From the NCBI RefSeq assembly GCF_003444775.1, contig NZ_CP021084.1, forward strand, positions 186,001 to 250,000: a DNA stretch of 64,000 bases, read 5' to 3'. The DNA is from Deinococcus ficus (GTDB lineage Bacteria; Deinococcota; Deinococci; Deinococcales; Deinococcaceae). Both the position numbers and the translations under genes were made by a program. The number at the start of each line of letters is the position of its first letter. Within the stretch, counting starts at the first letter, position 1. Of the stretch, positions 1 to 8,113 are shown one piece after another. The notes beneath the pieces are model-generated. The model made no database searches and was not told where the DNA came from. It worked only from the letters and a program-made list of their open reading frames with translations.

Positions 1-2
1 GG

Positions 3-572
3 TGCCCGCACGAGGCCGCGCAGGCGCGGGAGGTCCTGGCCGGACAGCTGGGGCACCTCGACCAGCAGGACGTCCTCCAGGCGGGCCTGGCCCAGCTCGG
101 CGAGGCGGGCGAGGTGCTGGGCATCGACGTGCTGTACAGCCGCGCCGACGCCCTGCCCCTCAAGGTGGCCGGCATTCATGCGGACCTCGCGCCGTGCCCG
201 CCGGTGCTGCTGCTCCACCAGGACGCCGCCGGGCAGTGGCAGGCCAGTCCCCTGGACCCGCACGACGCGCCGCTGCCGGAGCATGACCGGATCGGGGTGT
301 GGTGCGAGACCCCGGACGCCGAGGGCCTGATGTCCACCGCCTGCGGGGACACGTTCGTCTTCCCGGCCAGTGACGACGGCGAGCACGACGCCGGCGGGTA
401 CCTCGACAATTACGCCCGGGCGGACGGACCCCTGCAGCACTTCGCGCTGCGGGCCGGACTGTGCGGCCTGAACGCCCTGGACCAGATCGTGTGGGTGAAG
501 GTGCTGTACGCCACCCCACCCGCCGGCAGTGACCTGCCGCAGACGCGGGCGGCGTACGTGCCGCGCTGGTAA
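3..572 (+). CDS. Hypothetical protein, 5'-truncated by the window edge
   Basis: The reading frame is open from base 3 with no start codon before an internal ATG at 114, so the true start lies outside the window; 189 codons are visible. The first visible residues are Gln/Leu/Ala-rich and look helical, followed by a mixed alpha/beta body ending VPRW. I recognise no domain. The stop lies 76 nt before the helicase gene, whose hairpin start element sits in that gap. Real coding is supported by frame length, codon bias and lack of a better frame. Confidence 0.6.
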   Translation, partial: CPHEAAQAREVLAGQLGHLDQQDVLQAGLAQLGEAGEVLGIDVLYSRADALPLKVAGIHADLAPCPPVLLLHQDAAGQWQASPLDPHDAPLPEHDRIGVWCETPDAEGLMSTACGDTFVFPASDDGEHDAGGYLDNYARADGPLQHFALRAGLCGLNALDQIVWVKVLYATPPAGSDLPQTRAAYVPRW

Positions 573-603
573 GCGCGTGGACGGGGGCGGCGCGGGAACC
601 CCG

Positions 604-638
604 TTCACCCGGGGGCCTGACGGCCCTCTTCCCGGGTG
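604..638 (+). promoter_or_regulatory. Hairpin start element before the helicase gene
   Basis: Arms TTCACCCGGG and CCCGGGTGA enclose a loop; the GGGTG arm ends 10 nt before the ATG at 649, and no Shine-Dalgarno sequence lies between. This is one of a family of similar elements in the window (see findings). Confidence 0.6.
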
Positions 639-648
639 AGGGCCAGGC

Positions 649-2286
649 ATGCAGACCCAGGACGCTCCCTCCGCCATGCAGATGGCCCAGACGCCCGACG
701 CCACCGCCCTGCTCGACCTGATCCCGGCGGGCACGCGCGGTCAGATCGAAGCGCGCGTGCGCCGGTTCACGCCGGAGCAGCGCCGCGTCCTGCACTGGGT
801 CGTCGCCACGCCCCGCAACCTGATCATCGAATCCACCGCCGGCAGCGGGAAAAGCACGGTGCTGCAGGTCATGGCCGAAGTGCTCAGCGCCATGGCGCCC
901 ACCCGCAAGATCGGCGTGATGGCGTTCAACTCCACCATCGCGCGGGAACTGCAGGACAAGATGCCCGCGGGCGTGCAGACCGGCACCATCCACGCCATCT
1001 GCAACAACCTCCTCAAAACCCACGCGCCGCGCGCGCCCAAGGCGAACGAGTTCAAGGAACGCAACCTGGTGCACGCCTACATCAAGGAACGCGGGCTGGA
1101 AGGGCACGCGTTGCTGCAGAACCTCGTGAAGCTGATGGAGCTCAGCATGGTCTACCTCAAAGGCCAGGAGGACGAACTGCGCGCCCTGGCGGCCGAGCAT
1201 GACCTGAAGTTCGACGCGCACCTCAAGCTCGCGCCGATCATCAAGGAACTGCACCTGCGGTCGTTTGGTGACTTCCTGCGCACCGGGGAGGTGTCGTTCA
1301 CGGAGATGCTGTACCTGCCCATGCGCCTGAACGTCGGCAAAGGCAGCCTCGACGTGCAGCTCGTCGACGAGGCGCAGGACCTCAACGCCCTGCAGCACCG
1401 CGTGATCCGCTGGCTGGCCGGCGACACCGGCCGGGTGATCTTCGTCGGGGACAGCGACCAGGCCATCTACCGCTTCTCCGGCGCGGACAAGCAGGGCCTG
1501 GCCCGCGCGGAGGAGATTTTCGCCGCGGTCAAACTGCACCTGACGGTGACCTTCCGCTGCCCGAAAGCCCACGTCGCCCTGGCGCAGCGGTACTCCGATC
1601 ACATCCGCGCGTTCGACGGCGCGAAGGAAGGCACCGTGCTGCACGTCGACGAACGCGACCTGCCCCGGCAGCTGCGCGGCGGGGACCTCGTGATCAGCCG
1701 CAAGGCCGCGCCGCTGATCGAACTGGCGCTGATGCTCACCCAGCAGCACCAGAACGTCGTGCTGCTCGGCATCGACATCAAGAAGAGCATCACGCGCCTG
1801 GCGAAGCTCGCGTTCCCGCACACGTTCACGCTCGCGGACATCGAGCAGCGGTTGATGGCCCTGCACTACCAGCTGACGGAGAAGCACTTCCAGAGCGGCC
1901 TGAGCGGCGGGGCCCTGCGCGCGGCCGCCACCCGCGACACGGACCTGATCGCCTGCGTCGCCGCGCTCGCCACGACCACCTGCCTGCGCAGCGGCGGCAC
2001 CGGCACCGGGGAGGGCGTCATGGCCCTGCTTGAGGACCTCCAGAAACGCGGGCGGGGCGCGCCGATCAAGCTCTGCACCATCCACAAGGCCAAAGGCCTG
2101 GAGGCCGAGCGCGTCACCATCCTGCGGCCTGAGGAACTCGACGACGTGCGCGGTGACGCCGACGAAGTCCGCGCGGTGGCGTTCGTGGCGTACACCCGCG
2201 CCAAGGACACCCTGCTGCTCACCCGCAGCGCCGCCGCGCAAAGCCCCGCGCTGAGCGCCGAACCGCAGCTGCGCCGCGGGGCGTGA
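649..2286 (+). CDS. UvrD/Rep-like superfamily 1 DNA helicase
   Basis: An SF1 ATP-dependent DNA helicase of 545 aa, short for UvrD/Rep (about 650-750 aa). Seen directly: Walker A STAGSGKST at residues 62-70, Walker B LVDEAQD near 240-246, motif III GDSDQAIYRFSGAD near 268-281, the TIHKAKGLEAERV motif V region and VAYTRAKDTLLL motif VI near the C terminus. All ATPase motifs appear intact; the missing length is in the insertion subdomains. The start is set by a hairpin element 10 nt upstream rather than a Shine-Dalgarno site. A terminator-like hairpin follows at 2307. Its place ahead of ssb suggests a role in repair or plasmid replication restart, which is inference. Confidence 0.9.
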   Translation: MQTQDAPSAMQMAQTPDATALLDLIPAGTRGQIEARVRRFTPEQRRVLHWVVATPRNLIIESTAGSGKSTVLQVMAEVLSAMAPTRKIGVMAFNSTIARELQDKMPAGVQTGTIHAICNNLLKTHAPRAPKANEFKERNLVHAYIKERGLEGHALLQNLVKLMELSMVYLKGQEDELRALAAEHDLKFDAHLKLAPIIKELHLRSFGDFLRTGEVSFTEMLYLPMRLNVGKGSLDVQLVDEAQDLNALQHRVIRWLAGDTGRVIFVGDSDQAIYRFSGADKQGLARAEEIFAAVKLHLTVTFRCPKAHVALAQRYSDHIRAFDGAKEGTVLHVDERDLPRQLRGGDLVISRKAAPLIELALMLTQQHQNVVLLGIDIKKSITRLAKLAFPHTFTLADIEQRLMALHYQLTEKHFQSGLSGGALRAAATRDTDLIACVAALATTTCLRSGGTGTGEGVMALLEDLQKRGRGAPIKLCTIHKAKGLEAERVTILRPEELDDVRGDADEVRAVAFVAYTRAKDTLLLTRSAAAQSPALSAEPQLRRGA

Positions 2287-2306
2287 CCGGGGCGGATGCA
2301 CGGCCA

Positions 2307-2334
2307 AAACCACCCACTTGCACGCGGGTGGTTT
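2307..2334 (+). terminator. Putative terminator after the helicase gene
   Basis: Nine-bp stem AAACCACCC / GGGTGGTTT around a 10-nt loop, 21 nt after the stop codon, with only a short T run. Confidence 0.5.
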
Positions 2335-2357
2335 CGCTGCCCCACACGGCAAAAAGG

Positions 2358-2393
2358 CCCTCACCTCGCCCCCGGAAACAGGCGAGGTGAGGG
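2358..2393 (+). promoter_or_regulatory. Hairpin start element before the Pro/Ala-rich gene
   Basis: A perfect 13-bp stem, CCCTCACCTCGCC with GGCGAGGTGAGGG, around a 10-nt loop. The GGTG of the 3' arm ends 11 nt before ATG 2401, the spacing seen in most other elements of this family. Confidence 0.6.
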
Positions 2394-2400
2394 ATGTAGC

Positions 2401-3441
2401 ATGAATGTCATGTCCTGGATCAAGAACAAGAAAAAAGCCGTTGAGGAGAGGCTTGAGCCCCTCACCGGCAAGCTTGAACCGCTGAGCGCACCGCCGCGTC
2501 AGGGCCCCCCCGGCATTCCCGCCCAGCCCACCACTGCGGCGCTGGGCACCGCCCCGGCCGTGAACGTCATCCCCGGCGTGGAAGTGGGCGAGGAGGAACG
2601 CGGCACCGAACCCGACCTGCGCCAGCGCCTGGTCTACACGGCCTCCCCGAACGTGCCGGTCCCGGACGTGCAGCCGGCGCCCGCCCCGGCCGTCCCGCCG
2701 GTCCAGGACCTCATCGCGCCCAGCGGCGAGACCCTGACCCTGCCTGTGGACGAGCCGGCCGCCGAGCCGGAGCCGGACGCGGAGCGGCTCGCTCAGGTGC
2801 AGGCGGCCCAGGCCCTTGCCCGCGCGCAGGCGCAGCGTGAGGAGGAAGCGCAGGCGCTGTTCGCCCAGCCGGGCGCCGCGCGGACGCAGGACGTGCAGAT
2901 CAGCCTCTCCGTCCAGTCCCTGCCGTACGTCGACACCACCCGCCGGCCCGGGTACGCTCGGGAGAGCGTCGGCGCAGGCGGCGTCGTGTTCGCCGTGCAG
3001 GGCTGGTTCCCCCAGGCCGCGGTCAAGGCCGCGTCCACGCCGGTCTTCACGCCCGCGCCCGCCAACATCGCCGTGCAGGTCCCGGCCCCGCCCGCCGCGG
3101 AACCCGCCCCGCCCGCCGTGGAACCCGCCCCGCCCGCCGTTCAGGTGGCACCGGAGCAGCCGGCTCCGCCCGTCACGCCCGCCGCGCCGGTCCTGGCGTC
3201 TCCCGCGCCCGGGGAAGCGCGCGTCGTGCCGCTCGGCACGCACGTGGAAGAGCAGTTCATCCTCAACGCCGAAAGTCTGCTCGGCGGGGACGACCACGTC
3301 CACGCCCTCGACCGGCCGGGCCCGGACACCAGTGACGACGAGCAGCTGCGCGCGATGCTCGCCGAAGAAGCCCGCCGCGGCATCCAGGAAGCGTCGGAGC
3401 GCGCCCGCGCCCAGGAGAACGCCCCCGGCGACCCGCACTGA
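2401..3441 (+). CDS. Pro/Ala-rich protein of unknown function
   Basis: 346 aa. Residues 1-20 are basic and helical (WIKNKKKAVEERLEPL). A long low-complexity Pro/Ala/Glu region follows, with a tandem EPAPPAV repeat near residues 222-240. Between them lies a more ordered stretch around residues 160-205 (QISLSVQSLPYVDTTRR). The C terminus is an acidic/helical segment rich in Glu, Ala and Arg. No enzyme motif or signal peptide is visible. The composition suggests a flexible scaffold or adaptor. It sits between the helicase and ssb, separated from ssb by a strong 13-bp terminator hairpin. Confidence 0.65.
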   Translation: MNVMSWIKNKKKAVEERLEPLTGKLEPLSAPPRQGPPGIPAQPTTAALGTAPAVNVIPGVEVGEEERGTEPDLRQRLVYTASPNVPVPDVQPAPAPAVPPVQDLIAPSGETLTLPVDEPAAEPEPDAERLAQVQAAQALARAQAQREEEAQALFAQPGAARTQDVQISLSVQSLPYVDTTRRPGYARESVGAGGVVFAVQGWFPQAAVKAASTPVFTPAPANIAVQVPAPPAAEPAPPAVEPAPPAVQVAPEQPAPPVTPAAPVLASPAPGEARVVPLGTHVEEQFILNAESLLGGDDHVHALDRPGPDTSDDEQLRAMLAEEARRGIQEASERARAQENAPGDPH

Positions 3442-3453
3442 CCCGCGCGCTCC

Positions 3454-3491
3454 GCAGGCGGCCACGTTCCCGGCAGGGCGTGGCCGCCTGC
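3454..3491 (+). terminator. Strong hairpin between the Pro/Ala-rich gene and ssb
   Basis: Perfect 13-bp stem GCAGGCGGCCACG / CGTGGCCGCCTGC around a 12-nt loop, starting 12 nt after the stop codon. The 3' side abuts the ssb promoter block. Confidence 0.6.
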
Positions 3492-3494
3492 GTT

Positions 3495-3515
3495 CACCCA
3501 CCCGGCCCCTACCAT
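3495..3515 (+). promoter_or_regulatory. ssb promoter block CACCCAC-N8-TACCAT
   Basis: CACCCAC at 3495-3501, exactly 8 nt, then a -10-like TACCAT at 3510-3515. The same spacing recurs before many genes in the window. It implies a leader of about 75 nt before the ssb ATG. Confidence 0.5.
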
Positions 3516-3596
3516 CCGGAAAGCGCGTTCCATCACCCACCGGGACGCGCCGTTCGGGAAGGACAGGCGCCCACGGTCCTTCCCACAGGAGACCCA

Positions 3597-4409
3597 ATGC
3601 GCGGAGAGAACACCGTCATGATCAAAGCCGCCCTCGCCCGGACCCCGGAGCTGCGCCACACCGGCACCAACGTCCCGGTGCTGGAGTTCACCCTGGCCGG
3701 CGAGCAGGTCCAGGCCGGGCACACCACGCCCTTTTACGTGAACACCTCGCTGCTCGGTGAGCAGGCCAGGCAACTCGCTGACCGCGCGCTCGAGGCGGGC
3801 GCGGTCATGCTGGTCAAAGGGGCGCTCAAGACCGACGAGTGGGGCGCCGAGGGTCAAAAGCGTACGAAACTCACCCTGAACGCCCTGCGCGCCGAAGTCG
3901 TGCAGGAAGACCCGGAACTGCTGCAGGACGCCGCGGGGGGCGTGCGCATGCGGGGGGCGTACAACCGCGTCGAGGTGGGCGGCAACGTCACCCGCGACCC
4001 CGAGCTGCGCCACACGCCGGCAGGGGACGCCGTGATCGACATCGACATCGCCTGCAACCAGCGCTTCACCGACCGCAGCGGCCAGCCTCAGGAACGCACC
4101 GATTACGTCCGCATCACGCTCTGGCGCGAGCTGGCCGAGCGCGCCCACGCCACCGTGCGCAAAGGCATGCCCCTCTTCGCCAGTGGCATGCTCATCAGTG
4201 ATTCCTGGGAGGACCGCGACGGCGGCAAGCGCAGCACGCTCAAGGTGCAGGGCGAGCAGTTCTTCATCATCAGCCCACCCTCCCGCCCTGCCGGCGCCAC
4301 CCGCCCCGCCAGTGCCCCCCGCCCCGCCCCGGCGCAGCGCCCTGCACCCCGTCCGGCCGCCGCGGGCCCCGGGGCCGGCACGCCGCCCGACGACGACCTG
4401 CCCTTCTGA
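3597..4409 (+). CDS. ssb: Single-stranded DNA-binding protein with two OB folds
   Basis: 270 aa, binding and protecting single-stranded DNA during replication and repair. It has two OB-fold halves, a divergent first one (residues about 5-105) and a more canonical second one (about 115-225, with YNRVEVGGNVTRDPELRHTP), joined by a PELLQDAAGGVRM linker. This architecture is the Deinococcus-Thermus SSB type. A Pro/Ala/Arg tail ends in DDDLPF, the acidic tip that recruits partners such as RecQ, RecO and PriA. The first OB fold differs strongly from D. radiodurans SSB as I recall it, so this is probably an extra copy. The start at 3597 has AGGAG 6 nt upstream; ATG 3618 is an alternative. A 24-bp palindromic terminator follows. 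Confidence 0.93.
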   Translation: MRGENTVMIKAALARTPELRHTGTNVPVLEFTLAGEQVQAGHTTPFYVNTSLLGEQARQLADRALEAGAVMLVKGALKTDEWGAEGQKRTKLTLNALRAEVVQEDPELLQDAAGGVRMRGAYNRVEVGGNVTRDPELRHTPAGDAVIDIDIACNQRFTDRSGQPQERTDYVRITLWRELAERAHATVRKGMPLFASGMLISDSWEDRDGGKRSTLKVQGEQFFIISPPSRPAGATRPASAPRPAPAQRPAPRPAAAGPGAGTPPDDDLPF

Positions 4410-4424
4410 CCCCGCGCCCCCCTG

Positions 4425-4448
4425 ACGCCCCCTCGGCCGAGGGGGCGT
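4425..4448 (+). terminator. Palindromic terminator after ssb
   Basis: Perfect 24-bp palindrome: ACGCCCCCTCGG followed directly by its reverse complement, then TTGTC. Likely works in both directions. Confidence 0.75.
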
Positions 4449-4578
4449 TGTCATGGCCGCAACCCCCCTCACCCCTCCAGGGTCCCCGGCCCGTCACACC
4501 CTGCGGACCTTGCCACGAGCCGACCGGCCTGGCCGGGTCCGCTCGCCGTGCCGGTTCAAGACTCCCAGAGGTGACGCC

Positions 4579-5349
4579 ATGCTCAACCTGCTCGAAGACG
4601 TCCGTGCCGACCGCCACCACGTCCGCCTGCGCCTGCCGCGCGGCGCCCCGCCCCTGACCCTCGAGCGCGCCGACGCGGCCCGGCTCGGCGAGGCCCTTCT
4701 GGACGGCCGGGCCGCGCAGGTGACCCCCGCCCAGGGCGGGCAGGTGCTCGTCGGGAGCGCCAGCGGCCAGCTGACCCTGACCTGGGACGCCGAGACCGGG
4801 CGGGTCGGGGTGCTGGAGACGGATGACGTGCCGCTCCACCGCCTGATTCTCGCCGGCGCGCTGTGCCACGGCGAACCTGGCGGCCGGGCCTGGGTCGCGC
4901 CCGGCGTCACCCGCACTCACCTCGGCAGCGGCGTGAACCTGCTGAGCCTGCACGCCGGCACCGCGGACCTGCTCGCCCTCACCACCGGCGGCCCGAGCGC
5001 CCCCCGCGCCCGGTACGCCGGGTGGGTCACCGCGGGCGGCGGGTGGCGCCTGGAAGTGCGCGTCACGCACCACGCCTACCGCCAGACCGGGACGGTACAG
5101 TTCACGCCCGGCCAGGCCCGGCGCCTGGGGTGGCGGCTGCGCGAGGCGGCCGACGACATTCCCGCCCTTCACCTCCCTGCCGCGGAGCGGGCGGCCGAGG
5201 CGGAAGTGCACGACCGCCTGCTGCAGATCTGCATGCACGACCCCGGCCGCACCCGGGCCCTGAGCCTGCCGAGTGCCCGGCGCTGCCAGCAGCTCGCTTC
5301 CCGGGCCCGCTCCGCCGAGCCTCAGCACCTGGGACCCTCACCGGTGTAA
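4579..5349 (+). CDS. Unknown protein, possible relative of the 27.9 kb gene
   Basis: 256 aa, no recognised family. Near residues 27-100 the pattern L-x-L-x3-DAARLGEALLDG, then short beta-like strands and HRLILAGAL, resembles the C-terminal part of the protein at 27928-28686 (LPAADAAALGEALCGG, then IREVLLVAAQF). Later there is TVQFTPGQARRLGWRLREA, a similar strand-helix unit. It may therefore contain repeats of a small beta-alpha module. The start was chosen at ATG 4579 (GAGGTG 5-10 nt upstream); the frame is open further upstream, but a terminator and a hairpin remnant lie there. The stop codon lies inside the following inverted repeat. Confidence 0.65.
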   Translation: MLNLLEDVRADRHHVRLRLPRGAPPLTLERADAARLGEALLDGRAAQVTPAQGGQVLVGSASGQLTLTWDAETGRVGVLETDDVPLHRLILAGALCHGEPGGRAWVAPGVTRTHLGSGVNLLSLHAGTADLLALTTGGPSAPRARYAGWVTAGGGWRLEVRVTHHAYRQTGTVQFTPGQARRLGWRLREAADDIPALHLPAAERAAEAEVHDRLLQICMHDPGRTRALSLPSARRCQQLASRARSAEPQHLGPSPV

Positions 5350-5380
5350 TGCGCACCGCCCGGGGCGGTCACTACACCGG
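5341..5380 (+). terminator. Nested inverted repeat at the end of the 4.6 kb gene
   Basis: Outer stem CCGGTGTA / TACACCGG with an inner ACCGCCC / GGGGCGGT stem. The stop codon TAA at 5347 lies within the first arm. No T run follows. Confidence 0.5.
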
Positions 5381-5560
5381 GCGGGCCTCGGCTACCTCAG
5401 ACCATCCGGGTCGCTCGCCCACCTTGCGCCCCCCAGTCAGGAAGGTCACATCGAAGGAGAAGTCCTTGAGGCGAATCAAGCGACCTTCCTGTTGGGCGTG
5501 GTCCTTGAGGTACGGGGTACACGAGGTTTCCCAACTGGCCACTTCGATGTTCCAGCCCGA

Positions 5561-6985
5561 TCAGGGGATCAGCGTGGACGGGCTGATCCCGAACGCCTTG
5601 GGCGCGGCCTCCGGGGACCGGGTTTGCACGGCGGGCTCGTTGTTGTGCGTGCCGAACTTCCAGTCATCCGGCAAAAAGGGAGAGAGGGCAGAAACGACCA
5701 GAGCGATGACCGCAAGCACCACACCTCGTTTCGAGACCACGAGGCCCTGCTTGGTGGCGGCCATACTCTCCTCGGCCGAGCGGGCGGACATCAGGCTGGT
5801 TCGCACGTCGATGCCTTCCTTCACAGTGGCGGCCTGTTGGACCAGGCGCAAACGGTAGTGATCGACGTTACGGATGACGCGTCTCAGGCCCTGAGTCGGC
5901 AGGTCACGGCCACTTAAGCTGACCCGGTGATCGGGCGTGAGGACGACACCGCTGCCTTTCACTGTCTTCATCTTGGCTGTGAACGGACCATGGACAATCG
6001 TGCGCGACGAATGCGGTCCAGTCGGCTTCCACTGAAAGCCTCGTTCTCGAAGGCCTTCCAGGGCGGTGATCCACGTGCGGCCCGCCAGCAGCACGTCTTC
6101 CACGGCGTCCAGCGTCCGCTGCATTTCGCTGACCTGCCGCCACGTTTCGAGCAGCTTGGTCTGATGCGTCGCGCGCTGAGCCGGATCATTGAGGTCAAGG
6201 GGGAGATCGAGCGAGGTAACGGACAGGGTTCCCGTTTCGTTCAGCCTGGTGGTCAGAGCCCGGGTGGTGAAGCGCAGCGTGAGGGTGTCGGCCAGGATCA
6301 TCGGGAGGTACCTGCTCAGGTCAGTCCCGACGTACGTCTGGATGCTCGAACTCAAGGAGCTGGAACCGCTCATGGGCAGACCTGTATCCGGAAGTTGGTA
6401 GATGAGCCCGCTGTAGAGGGGCCGCGACGCGGGAAGGTCGTGCCAGTTCCAGCCGATGGCCAGGCGCTCGTCTTCCAGAATCCAGGCCTTGAACTGGGCC
6501 TGGAGTGCCCGGGTCACCTGAAGCGGAAAATCCATGAGCGTCAGCATTGCCGGCGAGAGCTGGGTAGGAAGCTTCAGGGAAGCGAGGATGTGCAGGCCGT
6601 CGGTTTGGATGGTCCAGTCGCCCAGGTGCATGTCCTTGGGGAGAGTGGGCCAGGAAGCGGCGGGGACCTGGTATTCCAGCCAGTCCAGCGTGCCGAAGGG
6701 GTTGCCGTCGACCTTCAAGGTCGTGCCTTTGGATTGGGCAAAGTGGCTGAGCTCGGCGCGGTTGACCGCAGCGAAGTGCTGGGGGAGGAGGTGGTCGACG
6801 CTGCTTTCCGGGCGCGCGTCGTTGAACTCGCGGGTGAAGGCGGCAGCACAAGCCGAGATGTCGGTCAGGTTGTGCCATGCGCCCATCGGGGGAGCGTCCT
6901 CAACGGTCCTGACGTGCGCGGTGTAGTAGAGGGTGGCATTCGGGGTCAACCCCGAATGGGACTTCTCGTGAGGAGACTCGCTCAT
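5561..6985 (-). CDS. Unknown tail-anchored protein in a less GC-rich block
   Basis: 474 aa, no recognised family. Near the C terminus one hydrophobic helix (GVVLAVIALVVSALSPFLP) is followed by a short polar tail, so it is probably a single-pass, tail-anchored membrane protein with a large soluble N-terminal part. A helical segment around residues 290-350 may be coiled coil. The start at 6985 is favoured by a leaderless promoter: TAGAGT ends 5 nt before the ATG. The frame is open back to a GTG at 7168 (535 aa), but that extension looks unstructured. Base composition is clearly less GC-rich than in the neighbours, suggesting later acquisition. Confidence 0.7.
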   Translation of the reverse strand: MSESPHEKSHSGLTPNATLYYTAHVRTVEDAPPMGAWHNLTDISACAAAFTREFNDARPESSVDHLLPQHFAAVNRAELSHFAQSKGTTLKVDGNPFGTLDWLEYQVPAASWPTLPKDMHLGDWTIQTDGLHILASLKLPTQLSPAMLTLMDFPLQVTRALQAQFKAWILEDERLAIGWNWHDLPASRPLYSGLIYQLPDTGLPMSGSSSLSSSIQTYVGTDLSRYLPMILADTLTLRFTTRALTTRLNETGTLSVTSLDLPLDLNDPAQRATHQTKLLETWRQVSEMQRTLDAVEDVLLAGRTWITALEGLRERGFQWKPTGPHSSRTIVHGPFTAKMKTVKGSGVVLTPDHRVSLSGRDLPTQGLRRVIRNVDHYRLRLVQQAATVKEGIDVRTSLMSARSAEESMAATKQGLVVSKRGVVLAVIALVVSALSPFLPDDWKFGTHNNEPAVQTRSPEAAPKAFGISPSTLIP

Positions 6986-7526
6986 AAAAAACTCTACGCA
7001 GTGTGAGAAGAATAAGTTCCCGCGTGGTTGCTCCGCAGCCATGAGGTAATCCAGCCGACTGGACTGCAGCTGCTGGTCGTGCCGGGCGATGTGTTCCTCA
7101 CACGTCGTGTCTTTGCTGGGGTACACGCGGTGGGTTACCTGCCGGTCCGCTGATCTGAATACCATCACTTGGCGGGCCCTTCCCAGCTGACGAGATCACA
7201 CTGGACAAATCGTCACCTGCAGAGAACTCGAGCCCCTGAACTGGGACAAGAGCCAGAGACCGACTGCATCAGCAATCTCACCTCTCGCAGTGCGCAGAAC
7301 GCTGTGCGGAACGACGATTTTCTCAAAGTGTCCAATGTTCCGCCAATCGTGTCGTTTGGCCCCCTTGACAATCCACCCACTTGTAGGGGCAGGTGTTCAG
7401 CGAAGCAGGACCAGGCCCCCGACGCGTCTGGAAGGGAGCAGGGTCAGACTTCAGAACAGATTTCACTCCATGTGGGACGGCGTCCCTTCAGGACGTCCTC
7501 CCCACAATGAGAGATTCCCGGACAGA
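6986..7526. other. Gene-free stretch of about 540 bases
   Basis: It holds the promoter of the minus-strand gene at its left end (TAGAGT, 6991-6996) and a TTGACA at 7365-7370 without a convincing -10 partner. The frame of the left-hand gene stays open to 7168. I see no supported gene here. Confidence 0.5.
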
Positions 7527-7907
7527 ATGAACATCCTGTTTCTCGTGCTTCCGCTGCTCTGGACGGCTCTCGGGACGGCCGTGTACGGTCACCTCTTCGG
7601 CCTGTCCCTGCACACCCTCACCCAGCCCCCCACCAGCCTGCAGGTCTTCGGGGCCGCCTGGTTCCTCCTGGGCACGGCCCTGCTGGCCGCTGGCGTCGCC
7701 GCCCTCACCCGCATGAGCCGCGGCAACCGCGCCGTCCTGATGGACCTGTTCACCGCCCTGGACCACGTCCCCGGCCAGACCCCCGCGCCCACCGACCGGG
7801 CGGCCGGTCACACCCCGCTCGAACTGGCGCTGATCTACCACGTCACCGACCCGTTCGGCACGCGCGCGGCCGCGCGCCACGCCGAGCAGGCCCAACCCAA
7901 GCTGTAA
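7527..7907 (+). CDS. Small two-helix membrane protein
   Basis: 126 aa. Two hydrophobic helices lie near residues 2-28 and 41-63, followed by a cytosolic tail with DPFGTRAAARHAEQ. No family recognised. The start at 7527 is the first Met before the hydrophobic segment; no strong Shine-Dalgarno site is visible. A good intrinsic terminator follows directly. Confidence 0.65.
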   Translation: MNILFLVLPLLWTALGTAVYGHLFGLSLHTLTQPPTSLQVFGAAWFLLGTALLAAGVAALTRMSRGNRAVLMDLFTALDHVPGQTPAPTDRAAGHTPLELALIYHVTDPFGTRAAARHAEQAQPKL

Positions 7908-7909
7908 CC

Positions 7910-7947
7910 CACCCCCGGAACGACCCGACCACGGCATCCGGGGGTTT
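7910..7947 (+). terminator. Intrinsic terminator
   Basis: Stem CCCCCGGA / TCCGGGGG with a 17-nt loop followed by five T residues. Confidence 0.8.
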
Positions 7948-8113
7948 TTCATGGCGTCTCGCTGCCACGCACCCGCCCCCTGGCGTGCCGGGCACGACAG
8001 GGGCGTGCCCGGACAAATGCCGTACTTCGTTGTCGGGAATCAAGACGAGCCGCTCCATTCCAGCCAGGCGCTGCGTGATTCCCGCTTGATCGCCGTGGGT
8101 TACTGCTGGGAGG

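Noticed and set aside
160..3597. A very long open frame on the minus strand opposite the helicase and the Pro/Ala-rich gene (similar ones at 12399-14870 and 26674-28572)
   Set aside because: They mirror strongly GC-biased codons of the plus-strand genes, give low-complexity Arg/Gly/Ala products and lack conserved motifs; the plus-strand genes include recognisable proteins.
4468..4483. CTCACCCCTCC-AGGGT hairpin resembling the start elements, after ssb
   Set aside because: The bases 12 nt downstream are ACA rather than a start codon, and the next gene begins 95 nt later; at best a decayed element.
7365..7390. TTGACA followed by TTGTAG as a promoter
   Set aside because: The spacing is only 10 nt and the gene that follows starts over 130 nt later; no support.
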